NCBI GenBank assembly: GCA_028867395.1
Contig: JAGWGO010000019.1
Location: forward strand, 1 to 12,672
Source of the DNA: Nitrososphaerota archaeon
GTDB taxonomy: Archaea > Thermoproteota > Nitrososphaeria > Nitrososphaerales > Nitrosopumilaceae
Reading direction: 5' to 3'
DNA: 12,672 bases
Positions 1-6,390 of this stretch are shown here, piece after piece. The notes beneath the pieces are model-generated. The model saw only the letters and a program-made list of their open reading frames with translations, was not told the DNA's origin and searched no databases. The translations under genes were made by a program, and so were the position numbers. How positions within the stretch are numbered: position 1 is the first letter of the stretch; every line of letters begins with the position of its first letter.

Positions 1-777
1 GGTGTCAGATTTGAAGAAAATGAAAAATACGTCGTAAAGACTTTGAGTGCGTTAGGTTTGCCTCTTGTCCTCAGATCTGAACAAAGTATCAATTTAGAGG
101 AAGAACCAAAAAAAGACATACGAAATATTTTGGAAGAAAATGACAAACTAAAAGAATCCCTTCAAAAAGCAGGAAGGGAGATATTAGAAGATGAAGAATA
201 CATACTAAAAGCTGCCAACTTTTACTATCTAACTGACAACTCGCAAAAGGCAGAAGAGATGTATGAATACATACTCAAAAGAAACCCCAACAAAATGGCT
301 GCATTGAACAACAAGGGCGTGGTCTTGGACTCGGAAGGTGAATATGATAATGCATTGAGATATTTTGACGAAGCGTTAAACAGGGTGCCAGAAAATGTCC
401 ATCTCTTATCCAATAAAGGAATTTCATTATACAAGAGTGAAAAGTATCAACAGGCGCTAGAGTGTTTTGACGCAGCGCTAAAGATTGAGGCAGGCTATGT
501 CAACGCATTAACATTCAAAGCACATTCATTGTATCGACTCGGAAAAAATCTCGATGCCCTCGAATGGTACAACAAGGTGATACGACAAGACCGCACCAAT
601 GCCGAGGCATTGTACAACAAGGCATGTCTATGCTCACTGAAAGGAGACGAATACGGTGCAATTACATCCCTTGAGAAAGCTATTCGCCTAGATACTTCAT
701 GGAAAGAAGCTGCATCACAAGACAAAGACCTTGACCGAGTAAGGACCAGCCCTCGCTTTAGAGAGATAATAAAGTAA
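1..777 (+). CDS. TPR-repeat protein, 5' end outside the window
   Basis: The frame is open from base 1 to the TAA at 775-777, giving 258 visible residues; the TTG at 43 lies inside the frame and is unlikely to be the start, so the gene begins upstream of the window. An acidic/lysine-rich, probably coiled-coil stretch (about residues 38-62) leads into five tandem 34-residue tetratricopeptide repeats starting near residues 64, 98, 132, 166 and 200. They carry the usual small/large pattern, with NKG at helix A and FDxAL at helix B (for example EYDNALRYFDEAL). The C-terminus has DLDRVRTSPRF, a common end of TPR arrays. TPRs form a superhelical protein-binding scaffold; the partner cannot be inferred. 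No signal peptide is visible in the part seen. It resembles the TPR gene at 2741 and may be its paralog. Confidence 0.9.
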   Translation, partial: GVRFEENEKYVVKTLSALGLPLVLRSEQSINLEEEPKKDIRNILEENDKLKESLQKAGREILEDEEYILKAANFYYLTDNSQKAEEMYEYILKRNPNKMAALNNKGVVLDSEGEYDNALRYFDEALNRVPENVHLLSNKGISLYKSEKYQQALECFDAALKIEAGYVNALTFKAHSLYRLGKNLDALEWYNKVIRQDRTNAEALYNKACLCSLKGDEYGAITSLEKAIRLDTSWKEAASQDKDLDRVRTSPRFREIIK

Positions 778-821
778 AAAACGATATAACAGTAGAACGG
801 TTTTGAAGATTTAAAAGTTCT

Positions 822-1019
822 TTATTGTCGCTTTTGGTTCTTCAGAGACGAGTAGATATGCGATATGGTCTCAGGAGAAGGATGTATTTTCTCAAGTGAT
901 TTTCTATTGATGCCGCAATTTTCTAGAGTCTTCCACATCTCCTCGACAGACACATTAGAGTTTGGCATGTTAGACAATCTTCGTTTATTGATAATATAAT
1001 CAGGTGTGAGTATTTTCAT
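822..1019 (-). CDS. Small uncharacterised protein (65 aa)
   Basis: A 65-codon ORF runs from ATG at 1019 to a stop at 822. The sequence upstream of the ATG (AGGTGCT on the minus strand) gives a weak Shine-Dalgarno match. A second in-frame ATG at 968 would leave a 48-residue protein beginning MPNSNVSVEE. The product is basic at both ends and apparently helical (VSVEEMWKTLENCGI, SHIYSSLKNQKRQ), with one cysteine and no membrane segment or metal site. I do not recognise a family. It lies 54 bp downstream of the 1074-1442 gene on the same strand and may be co-transcribed with it. Confidence is limited because the gene is short and has no recognised homologue. Confidence 0.5.
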   Translation of the reverse strand: MKILTPDYIINKRRLSNMPNSNVSVEEMWKTLENCGINRKSLEKIHPSPETISHIYSSLKNQKRQ

Positions 1020-1073
1020 AGCACCTACTCAGCTTGTATGATCAAGATATCAGGTACATGTGAGAAAGAGTTG

Positions 1074-1442
1074 CTATTCTATTCTTCTGTAAATTGATTT
1101 GAAGTCTTCTGCTATCCTGTAGGCTATTGTTTGAAGTTTTGTAACCTCGGTCATGTTTGGTTTTCCACGCGCTAACTGTCTCATCATTGTCATGCATTTA
1201 TGCACCTTGTTGTGGTCAGACGGTGTAGCTTCATCAGACCATGCCTTGAAACAATCATCAAAGTCAAGACAGAAGTTAAGAATAATCTTCTCCCAGTCTT
1301 TTCCCCCAACAGGATAACCTGTTGCTTGGGCTAGTTCATGAAACTCGTTGCTCTTGTCTACATAGAGCATCTTGAGTGCCTTCTCTGCCTTTTTATGGTC
1401 ATAGGCATCTAATGCGCTTGAGCCTTGCACGGGTGACCTCAT
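1074..1442 (-). CDS. Uncharacterised soluble helical protein (122 aa)
   Basis: ATG at 1442 is preceded on the minus strand by GGAGAG about 4-5 bases away, a fair Shine-Dalgarno, and by an AT-rich TATA-like stretch near 1493-1504, which suggests a short leader. The protein is soluble, charged and probably all helical, with a Met/Cys-rich middle (residues about 60-90: FCLDFDDCFKAW, HKCMTMMRQLARGKP) and the C-terminal helix IAYRIAEDFKSIYRRIE. No catalytic motif or zinc knuckle is evident, although three cysteines are present. I do not recognise the family. It is divergent from the cupredoxin at 1570 (127 bp between starts) and is followed by a second small gene, so the two may form a transcription unit. 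Confidence 0.72.
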   Translation of the reverse strand: MRSPVQGSSALDAYDHKKAEKALKMLYVDKSNEFHELAQATGYPVGGKDWEKIILNFCLDFDDCFKAWSDEATPSDHNKVHKCMTMMRQLARGKPNMTEVTKLQTIAYRIAEDFKSIYRRIE

Positions 1443-1500
1443 CGTCTCTCCTATTTTAATATGTCAGGTATGGATCCCTCACTTTTAGACTCGGTATTAT

Positions 1501-1510
1501 TTTTAAATAA
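1501..1510 (+). promoter_or_regulatory. Probable TATA box of the 1570 cupredoxin gene
   Basis: TTTTAAATAA fits the AT-rich archaeal TATA element. It lies about 65 bases before the ATG, so the mRNA would have a leader of roughly 40 nt; the purine-rich GGAAG directly before the ATG would then act as ribosome binding site. This differs from the leaderless arrangement seen at most other genes in the window. Confidence 0.5.
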
Positions 1511-1544
1511 AATTGGTTTTTGGCAATCAACGATACATTTGATT

Positions 1545-1556
1545 CTAGGGTCCTAG
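1545..1556. repeat. Short inverted repeat in the leader of the cupredoxin gene
   Basis: CTAGG-GT-CCTAG is a 5-bp inverted repeat with a 2-bp spacer. It sits between the predicted transcription start (about 1530) and the ATG at 1570, where a repressor could bind or a small mRNA structure could form. Seen directly; any function is inference. Confidence 0.3.
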
Positions 1557-1569
1557 CACAGGAAGAAAG

Positions 1570-2100
1570 ATGAGAACAATCGTATTCCTTTTCATGGTAT
1601 TGTTTGGAATCACAGTCACATTGCCTGCCTTTGCACAAGGCTCTGAAGTATCTGTAAGCATTACTGGAGGTAGCGAAGCGGGCCAGAGCTGTGTCTCCGC
1701 CAAGAATTGTTACGATCCTGATATCTTGACAATTCAGCCAAAGACAACAGTAGTGTGGACAAACACGGACAATACAGCACATACTGTTACTAGCGGACAT
1801 CCATCAGAAAATGATACTGGAACAGTATTTGATAGCGGCGAGATAGGCCCTGGTGGAACATACTCTTTCATATTCTTGAGCCCCGGCACATATGATTACT
1901 TTTGCACCCTACATCCATGGATGACAGGACAAGTAGTTGTTGGCTTGACCGTACCAAACCCATCAAACACTAATGAAGTAATGTCATCAAACAACACTGC
2001 TACCACGCCAGAGTTTGGGCCTGCGGCAGTTCTTGTTTTTGTGGCATCTGTCCTTATGGTAGTGTTTCTTGCAAAAAACAACCTAAACTTTAGATCCTAA
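1570..2100 (+). CDS. Secreted, PEFG-anchored blue copper protein (cupredoxin)
   Basis: The 176-residue protein has a signal peptide (hydrophobic residues 4-20, cleavage likely after AFA at 20-22). A plastocyanin/amicyanin-like domain follows (about 25-125). The type-1 copper ligands are visible: H71 in AHTV, then C112, H115 and M118 in FCTLHPWM, with the C-x2-H-x2-M spacing of amicyanin rather than the C-x2-H-x4-M of plant plastocyanin. Two further cysteines, C41 and C47, could form a disulfide. After an Asn/Ser/Thr-rich linker comes PEFG (147-150), a hydrophobic helix (152-168) and a short polar tail, the layout of the thaumarchaeal PEFG-CTERM sorting signal. The role is probably periplasmic or cell-surface electron transfer, as expected in a copper-rich ammonia-oxidising chain; the redox partner is unknown. 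ATG at 1570 has GGAAG just upstream. It is a paralog of the cupredoxin at 10358. Confidence 0.93.
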   Translation: MRTIVFLFMVLFGITVTLPAFAQGSEVSVSITGGSEAGQSCVSAKNCYDPDILTIQPKTTVVWTNTDNTAHTVTSGHPSENDTGTVFDSGEIGPGGTYSFIFLSPGTYDYFCTLHPWMTGQVVVGLTVPNPSNTNEVMSSNNTATTPEFGPAAVLVFVASVLMVVFLAKNNLNFRS

Positions 2101-2123
2101 ATGCATACAAAACCTTGAGAGTT

Positions 2124-2699
2124 TTATTGCGGAGAACCACAATGCATGCAAAACTTCGCCTCTACTTGAACCGGTAAGTTGCATTTGCCGCAAATTTTTT
2201 CCTGTTGAGATATTTGAGAAGGCTGGCTCATGGTTGCATTAAAAGATTTTATTTGTTGATTCAACCAATCCCAGAAATTCTTTTCAAACTTGTGAGCCCT
2301 ATAAGCTTCAGCCCCTGCCACCACTGCGCCCGCGCCAAAAGAGACTGCGCTGGCAAGCAAAGCCGGGATTGCAATGTCCCTGCCCCATGCTCCAGTCCTA
2401 AATATCAAGTCGTAATTTTTGTCAGAACCAGTTATCAGTATCTCAACGTCCCTGATGCTTCCAGTGACTGCAGAGATCTTGCCACCCTTGTGTGCCTTTA
2501 TGCTCCAATAACCATCACTTTTGTCCTCATGAATTACCTGCAGTCCTAGTTCTGTAAAGTGTTGTTTGATACTAGAAATTAACTTGTCTGCCTCAATGTT
2601 GCCAAGCTTTACAGATTCTTCCTTCATGCATAAGGTGTTGTAGAAATGACTATTTGACATTTTTGCTGATTCTCTCCACATATTTTCGACACGACGCAT
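2124..2699 (-). CDS. Membrane-associated protein with C-terminal zinc ribbon
   Basis: From ATG 2699 the product is 191 residues. Residues 30-108 form a soluble alpha/beta region (KQHFTELGLQVIHEDKSDGYW, then beta strands through GSIRDVEILITG). Residues 109-131 are a Gly/Ala-rich hydrophobic segment (IAIPALLASAVSFGAGAVVAG). The C-terminus holds a zinc ribbon with C170-x2-C173 and C184-x2-C187 (CGKC...CMHC). I do not recognise the whole protein; similar one-helix plus zinc-ribbon proteins are common in archaea and lack assigned functions. The frame stays open to 2894, and ATG 2741 is another possible start. I prefer 2699 because a TATA-like box (minus-strand TATTTTATAC, 2727-2736) lies the leaderless distance upstream and because the longer forms would overlap the divergent TPR gene. 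The 3' end is 23 bp from the convergent cupredoxin stop. Confidence 0.8.
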   Translation of the reverse strand: MRRVENMWRESAKMSNSHFYNTLCMKEESVKLGNIEADKLISSIKQHFTELGLQVIHEDKSDGYWSIKAHKGGKISAVTGSIRDVEILITGSDKNYDLIFRTGAWGRDIAIPALLASAVSFGAGAVVAGAEAYRAHKFEKNFWDWLNQQIKSFNATMSQPSQISQQEKICGKCNLPVQVEAKFCMHCGSPQ

Positions 2700-2726
2700 G
2701 AGCACATCTTTATCCACCTCAATTAC

Positions 2727-2736
2727 GTATAAAATA
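2727..2736 (-). promoter_or_regulatory. TATA-like box between divergent genes
   Basis: Plus-strand GTATAAAATA (minus TATTTTATAC) is centred about 32 bp before the ATG at 2699 and fits a promoter for the leftward gene. It is only 5-14 bp before the TTG at 2741, too close to serve that gene as a leaderless promoter; for the rightward gene the weaker CTTTATCC near 2709-2716 has better spacing. Confidence 0.45.
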
Positions 2737-2740
2737 TTCA

Positions 2741-3346
2741 TTGAAAAAGCCACTCGGTGCAAAAGATACCACCCCCTTTCATAAGAAAGGACTGGACCTA
2801 CAACAGAAGGGTAAACAAGAAGAAGCGATTGCATGTTTTGACAAGGCAATAGAGATAGAGCCGGAGAATTTTGAGATTCTGTACGACAAGGCAATATCGC
2901 TTCAAATGGATTCCAAGTTTGACGACGCAGTTAGATTTTACGATAAAGTTTTAGAATCAGAGTCAGAAAATTTTGCCGCACTTGTAAACAAGGGGCTTTG
3001 CCTATCAAATCCTGACATAAACAGACTTGAGGAAGCGTTGCTATGCTTTGAAGAAGCGTTAAGAACTGTTCCAAATGATCTTGGTGCGTTATCGCTCAAG
3101 GGATACACACTTGACAGATTGGGAAGATTTCGAGAAGCCATCATGTGTTTTGATGTAGTATTAGAGAAGCAACCAGATGACCTCAACATTACTATAAACA
3201 AGGGCCTGTCGCTTGCGCATCTGGGAAGATACGACGAAGCAATTGCCTACTTTGACAGAGTGCTCCAGGATGAACCAGAAAATCTTTTTGCGTCAGAATG
3301 GAAAAAAGATACAATCAAGAGGAGGGATAAAGATCTTCTGGCTTAG
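2741..3346 (+). CDS. TPR-repeat protein (201 aa)
   Basis: The product is almost entirely tetratricopeptide repeats: five motifs at about 10-43, 44-77, 78-114, 115-148 and 149-182, each with recognisable KG/NKG helix-A and AIxCFDxxL helix-B signatures (EEAIACFDKAIEIEPEN, EAIAYFDRVLQDEPEN). The third repeat has a few extra residues (SNPDINRLEEAL). A short basic tail follows (KKDTIKRRDKDLLA). There is no signal peptide or membrane segment, so it is probably a cytosolic adaptor. TTG 2741 is the only plausible start: the frame opens at 2702 and has no ATG, GTG or TTG before it, and the first TPR begins ten codons later. The gene is divergent from the zinc-ribbon protein and resembles the TPR gene at the left edge. 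Confidence 0.87.
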   Translation: MKKPLGAKDTTPFHKKGLDLQQKGKQEEAIACFDKAIEIEPENFEILYDKAISLQMDSKFDDAVRFYDKVLESESENFAALVNKGLCLSNPDINRLEEALLCFEEALRTVPNDLGALSLKGYTLDRLGRFREAIMCFDVVLEKQPDDLNITINKGLSLAHLGRYDEAIAYFDRVLQDEPENLFASEWKKDTIKRRDKDLLA

Positions 3347-3378
3347 TTAAAATGATTTTTCGGAAAAAATATACCAAA

Positions 3379-4131
3379 CTACTTGGGAGCAACATAGCTT
3401 TGCCATGTAGACGCAGCAAAGCCCGCTGCAGTGTCATTTCCAAGATAGTATGCTTCGTTGTATACGTGGTCTGGGAAAAGTCTGTATGTGCCGTTATACT
3501 GTATTACAGTAACCATTGGTATTATCTGCTGGTCTATTACAAAGTCTTGAGGATCCAGATTATACAAGTCGCATGTTTTTAAAAATCTCATGTATTTGTT
3601 GCCAAAGTCCACAAAGCATGTCGTTTCAAGGTTCCACTGGGTAACCTTGCCTAGATATACAGTATAGTTTCCTGCAAAAACCGGCAGACCTGATATCGTA
3701 TTTGTAATAGATGTAGTGGTATTTGCAGAAGTAGCCTTTGTCGTAGGATATGGATTTACTGTGTATACCGAAGATGCTAGTTGTTTTATGTATCCTGGCT
3801 TTGTGACAGTCACGTCAATCTCATATGTTCCAGGAGTTGCTGGAATGGCAGACGTGTACTTGAATTGGCCTTGATTGTCAGTGGTAGTTGTCACCGCTTC
3901 AGAGCCAAATAGTATGAATACATTGGCATCTGCAACAGGCTTGTATGCTTGGTCTGTAACGTTTCCAACTATTACTGGATAACCACCCTGCATTATAGGG
4001 TCTTGCTGGGGTTTTACTGAAACAAGCATGCTGTAGGTAAGCACAGAGTGAGAGTCTTGTATATTTGAGAATGAAATTATGAATGCCACAATCACTAGAG
4101 CCGCTGGAGTTGCTACATGAATCCTTTTCAA
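3379..4131 (-). CDS. Secreted protein with carboxypeptidase-regulatory-like domain
   Basis: The 250-residue product starts with a signal peptide or N-terminal anchor (KR then hydrophobic residues 8-21). Residues about 37-125 form an Ig-like/prealbumin fold of the carboxypeptidase regulatory-like type: PVIVGNVTDQAYKPVADANVFI, then a turn DNQGQF and GTYEIDVTVTKPGY. A Thr/Ser/Asn-rich linker (125-147) leads to an uncharacterised C-terminal domain with two cysteines (C172, C187) that could pair outside the cell, and many potential N-glycosylation sites (NXT/S). No C-terminal transmembrane segment or PEFG signal is present. A cell-surface or exported structural/binding role is inferred. The start is a TTG at 4131; an AT-rich element (TAATTAAC, about 4156-4164) lies near the leaderless promoter distance. 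It ends convergently 32 bp from the TPR gene. Confidence 0.82.
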   Translation of the reverse strand: MKRIHVATPAALVIVAFIISFSNIQDSHSVLTYSMLVSVKPQQDPIMQGGYPVIVGNVTDQAYKPVADANVFILFGSEAVTTTTDNQGQFKYTSAIPATPGTYEIDVTVTKPGYIKQLASSVYTVNPYPTTKATSANTTTSITNTISGLPVFAGNYTVYLGKVTQWNLETTCFVDFGNKYMRFLKTCDLYNLDPQDFVIDQQIIPMVTVIQYNGTYRLFPDHVYNEAYYLGNDTAAGFAASTWQSYVAPK

Positions 4132-4251
4132 CTCTCGATACTTTTTGTAATCATTGTTAATTAGCGAAATCTAACTTTTTTCTCTATTGACTCAGAATTG
4201 TTTTAGGAAACCCATTCAGGGCCGCCAATAGTTAAATACATAAAATTTAGA

Positions 4252-4635
4252 GTGGTTGTGTTGAACAGGATAGAAGCCCAAGAAATAGCAGAAAGGATAA
4301 GCAGCATTAGCCGTTATGTCAGATTTGCAGGAATAATAAACAGTAGCGGCAGAGTGGTAGCGTATGTACGAAGATCCGATCTCAAGCCTCTTCTTAATAC
4401 TATTAAGACAAAGAACCAGTTTTCACATCTTGTGACACGTAGTGGTATGACATCGCAGTTTAACAAACAGCTTGGGCATGTGAAATTTGTCTGGGAAGAA
4501 CGTGAAAAGGTTCAGACAATCTCCTTTGATCTGGGCAAGAACATAGTCTGGGTCTCAATTGACAAAAATGTAGTTCGCTCAGAGGTATTAAGAATAATAG
4601 ATAACTGCCTACCAATAGTAAAACATTTTCAGTAA
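4252..4635 (+). CDS. Small conserved thaumarchaeal protein, DUF6659-like
   Basis: A 127-residue soluble alpha/beta protein, homologous to the product of the facing gene at 4638-5003. Shared positions include RF-x-G-x-IN (residues 24-30), LKxL, the core Q-L-G-x-V-K-F (QLGHVKF), R-x-K-V and S-F-x-L. From memory the family is Pfam DUF6659, which occurs in several copies in thaumarchaeal genomes; I could not check this. The fold looks like a small profilin/roadblock-like sensor domain, which is inference only. The start is uncertain between GTG 4252, GTG 4258 and TTG 4261: the box TTAAATAC (about 4232-4239) best fits the last two as leaderless starts, while GTG 4252 gives the same N-terminal length as the paralog. 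Confidence 0.82.
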   Translation: MVVLNRIEAQEIAERISSISRYVRFAGIINSSGRVVAYVRRSDLKPLLNTIKTKNQFSHLVTRSGMTSQFNKQLGHVKFVWEEREKVQTISFDLGKNIVWVSIDKNVVRSEVLRIIDNCLPIVKHFQ

Positions 4636-4637
4636 GC

Positions 4638-5003
4638 CTATAACATCTTCAATATTAATTTGGAAATGTCGCCGTAATCGATTTCAGGATTTGCTGATAC
4701 GTACAGTATGTTTCTGTCAGATAGTGGAAAACTCATAATGATCACCTTATCCCTAACAGACATTGCAAATTTGACCGCACCAAGTTGTGCGTCAAATTCC
4801 TTTCTCATGCGCGCACGAAGTGCTACCTCGGTGAAGAGCATCTCGTCATCTTTGGGGTCTTCAAGAGATTTGAGACCATCTCGTAGACCCCCTGCAAGAA
4901 GTTTTCCTCTCTCGTTGATAACACCTACAAACCTCATCTGAGGATCAAGGTCCATAATCATTTTGCACATCGAATCATAGTCTGCAAGGTTTTGGTTAGC
5001 CAA
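4638..5003 (-). CDS. Small conserved thaumarchaeal protein, DUF6659-like (paralog)
   Basis: A 121-residue protein aligning over nearly its whole length with the 4252 product: MRFVGVINERGKLLAGG, a negatively charged middle (EDPKDDEMLFTEVALRARMRKEF), QLGAVKFAM, RDKVIIMSFPL. This copy looks like the usual family form; the 4252 copy has lost most of the acidic middle and is more basic. No catalytic residues are obvious and the function is unknown. TTG 5003 is preceded by AGGTGG, a good Shine-Dalgarno, and a TATA-like TTTTATACG (about 5074-5082) lies farther up, so this gene appears to have a leader of about 45 nt; ATG 4970 is an alternative start. It ends 2 bp from the stop of the facing paralog. 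Confidence 0.87.
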   Translation of the reverse strand: MANQNLADYDSMCKMIMDLDPQMRFVGVINERGKLLAGGLRDGLKSLEDPKDDEMLFTEVALRARMRKEFDAQLGAVKFAMSVRDKVIIMSFPLSDRNILYVSANPEIDYGDISKLILKML

Positions 5004-5104
5004 GCCCCACCTAGATTCATTAGCACTAACTGATAGATAATAGCTTCGGTAAGATCAGAAAATAATATCGCGTATAAAATCCATCTATGCAGAGTAAGAA
5101 ATGG

Positions 5105-6079
5105 CTAGTAATGAAACACTGTATCTCCGATTGTCTTTTTCCAGTCTGCACGTATACCCGGTCTTCCTTTAAGGCGTTCCACATAATTGAAGGCTGCAAG
5201 GCCTGCATTTGCTCCGTCACCAGCCGCTGCTACTATCTGTTTATACGGAATGCTTGTAGCATCTCCTGCAGCAAATATGGCAGGGTGTGACGTCTTACCT
5301 GCTTCAGAAACCTCGATCTCTCCTTTTGAATTAATTTTTACTAGATGCTTTACAAAATCCAAGTTTATCTTTGAACCCATCTCTATGAACAATCCATCAA
5401 CTTGCAAAGTCGTTTCCTTTCCAGCATTGTCCATAATTGTGATTGATTGTAGGTTGTTTGTACCTGAAATATTTTTGATTGATGATTGTGGCACGAGTTG
5501 CACGTTTTCCTTTTTCTCAATAGACGCAATCATGTCCTTGTCCCCCCCTAATGCTCCGCCTTTGTAAATCAAGTACACCTTTGATGCCATCCTAGAAAGA
5601 AGTATCCCAGATTCTAAGAGATATCCGCCAACCCCAACTGTAGCAGTTACTCTGCCCTGATAGAAGGGAGCATCGCATTTTGTGCAGTAATGCACGCCCT
5701 TGTTTGAAAGCGCAGACTCGTTTTCTAAGCCCAAGCTATTTGGCACCTTACCTGGGGCAAGAACTATGGATTTTGCAAGATATTCTGAACGATTTGTCTT
5801 GACCTTCATACCCTCTTCTACCTCCTCAATTGTGGTTACAGTGTCATAGATCATTTCCCCACCAAATGAGAGAAATTGACTTTCCAAAGTCTTTGCAAGC
5901 AGAGGTCCGCTTGACATTAAGGTACCAGGGTAATTCTCTAGTTTTGGAATAAGGTTCATCTGTCCTCCCAAGTCTTTGGATATAACAAGACATGATGTTT
6001 TTTGTCGTGCGACGAAGATTCCTGCACTAAGTCCTGCAGGTCCAGCCCCAACCACGATTACTTCATATTCTTGAGCCAA
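5105..6079 (-). CDS. trxB: Thioredoxin-reductase-like FAD flavoprotein
   Basis: The 324 residues match the size of low-molecular-weight thioredoxin reductases (about 310-330). Visible motifs are the FAD dinucleotide site GAGPAGLSAG (11-20), GGQMNLIPKLENYPG (38-52), the redox-active C132-x2-C135 (YCTKCDAPFY) and the second FAD motif FAAGDATSIPYKQIVAAAGDGA (269-290). The NAD(P)H subdomain is unusual: residues 148-157 read VGVGGYLLES instead of the usual GGGxSAxE, and the HRRxxFR motif that binds the NADPH phosphate is replaced by YKGGALGGDK (172-181). The in vivo electron donor is therefore uncertain; an archaeal relative from Thermoplasma is known not to use NADPH. The start is TTG 6079, just after the stop of the RAM-domain gene (TGA-g-TTG), so translation is probably coupled. 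The likely role is reduction of a thioredoxin or related disulfide protein in the cytosol. Confidence 0.92.
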   Translation of the reverse strand: MAQEYEVIVVGAGPAGLSAGIFVARQKTSCLVISKDLGGQMNLIPKLENYPGTLMSSGPLLAKTLESQFLSFGGEMIYDTVTTIEEVEEGMKVKTNRSEYLAKSIVLAPGKVPNSLGLENESALSNKGVHYCTKCDAPFYQGRVTATVGVGGYLLESGILLSRMASKVYLIYKGGALGGDKDMIASIEKKENVQLVPQSSIKNISGTNNLQSITIMDNAGKETTLQVDGLFIEMGSKINLDFVKHLVKINSKGEIEVSEAGKTSHPAIFAAGDATSIPYKQIVAAAGDGANAGLAAFNYVERLKGRPGIRADWKKTIGDTVFHY

Positions 6080-6080
6080 C

Positions 6081-6311
6081 TCAAAGGATGGAAATAAGAG
6101 ATGTGAGATTGTTTATACCATCGATGTTGTGCAAGCCAACATCTATGGTCTGCTTTATCTCTTGCATGTTATTTGATTCAAGTATGATTAAAATATCATA
6201 TATCCCATAAGTGGTTTTAACGGATTTAACTCCTGCAAGTTTTTTTGCCTGTTCAATGACACTTTTTTGTTTTTTATAATCTACGTTTAGTAACACATAT
6301 GCTTCGTTCAC
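6081..6311 (-). CDS. Standalone Lrp/AsnC ligand-binding (RAM) domain protein
   Basis: The 76-residue product has the length and pattern of the AsnC/Lrp effector domain alone: AYVLLNVDYKKQKSVIEQAKKLAGVKSVKTTYGIYDILIILES, with the typical GVxxVxxxxGxYDxxxxxE core, then a second beta-alpha-beta half ending INNLTSLISIL. The helix-turn-helix half is absent, so it probably does not bind DNA by itself; such proteins form dimers or higher oligomers that bind amino acids or other small ligands. It starts with GTG 6311, 20-29 bp downstream of TTTATTAAAT, so the mRNA is probably leaderless. Its TGA stop is one base before the start of the thioredoxin-reductase gene, which makes a two-gene operon very likely. 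Confidence 0.88.
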   Translation of the reverse strand: MNEAYVLLNVDYKKQKSVIEQAKKLAGVKSVKTTYGIYDILIILESNNMQEIKQTIDVGLHNIDGINNLTSLISIL

Positions 6312-6330
6312 ACGATATGAATAAAACCAA

Positions 6331-6340
6331 ATTTAATAAA
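6331..6340 (-). promoter_or_regulatory. TATA box of the RAM-trxB operon
   Basis: Minus-strand TTTATTAAAT is centred 25 bp before the GTG at 6311, which fits TATA-driven leaderless transcription starting at the initiation codon. Confidence 0.55.
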
Positions 6341-6390
6341 GTTTGATGGTATCTCGCAATTGTTAACGCATGGTTTCCATTATGTTTTCC

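Noticed and set aside
1456..1800. Minus-strand ORF opposite the start of the PEFG cupredoxin
   Set aside because: The overlapping plus-strand gene has a complete family match with copper ligands; the shadow translation has no recognisable features.
2099..2157. Near-repeat of ATGCATACAAAACC and ATGCATGCAAAACT at the convergent gene ends
   Set aside because: Only two short imperfect copies, one inside the zinc-ribbon coding sequence; probably chance.
5187..5567. Plus-strand ORF of 126 codons inside the thioredoxin-reductase-like gene
   Set aside because: The minus-strand gene is firmly identified by its motifs across this stretch; this frame is a shadow.
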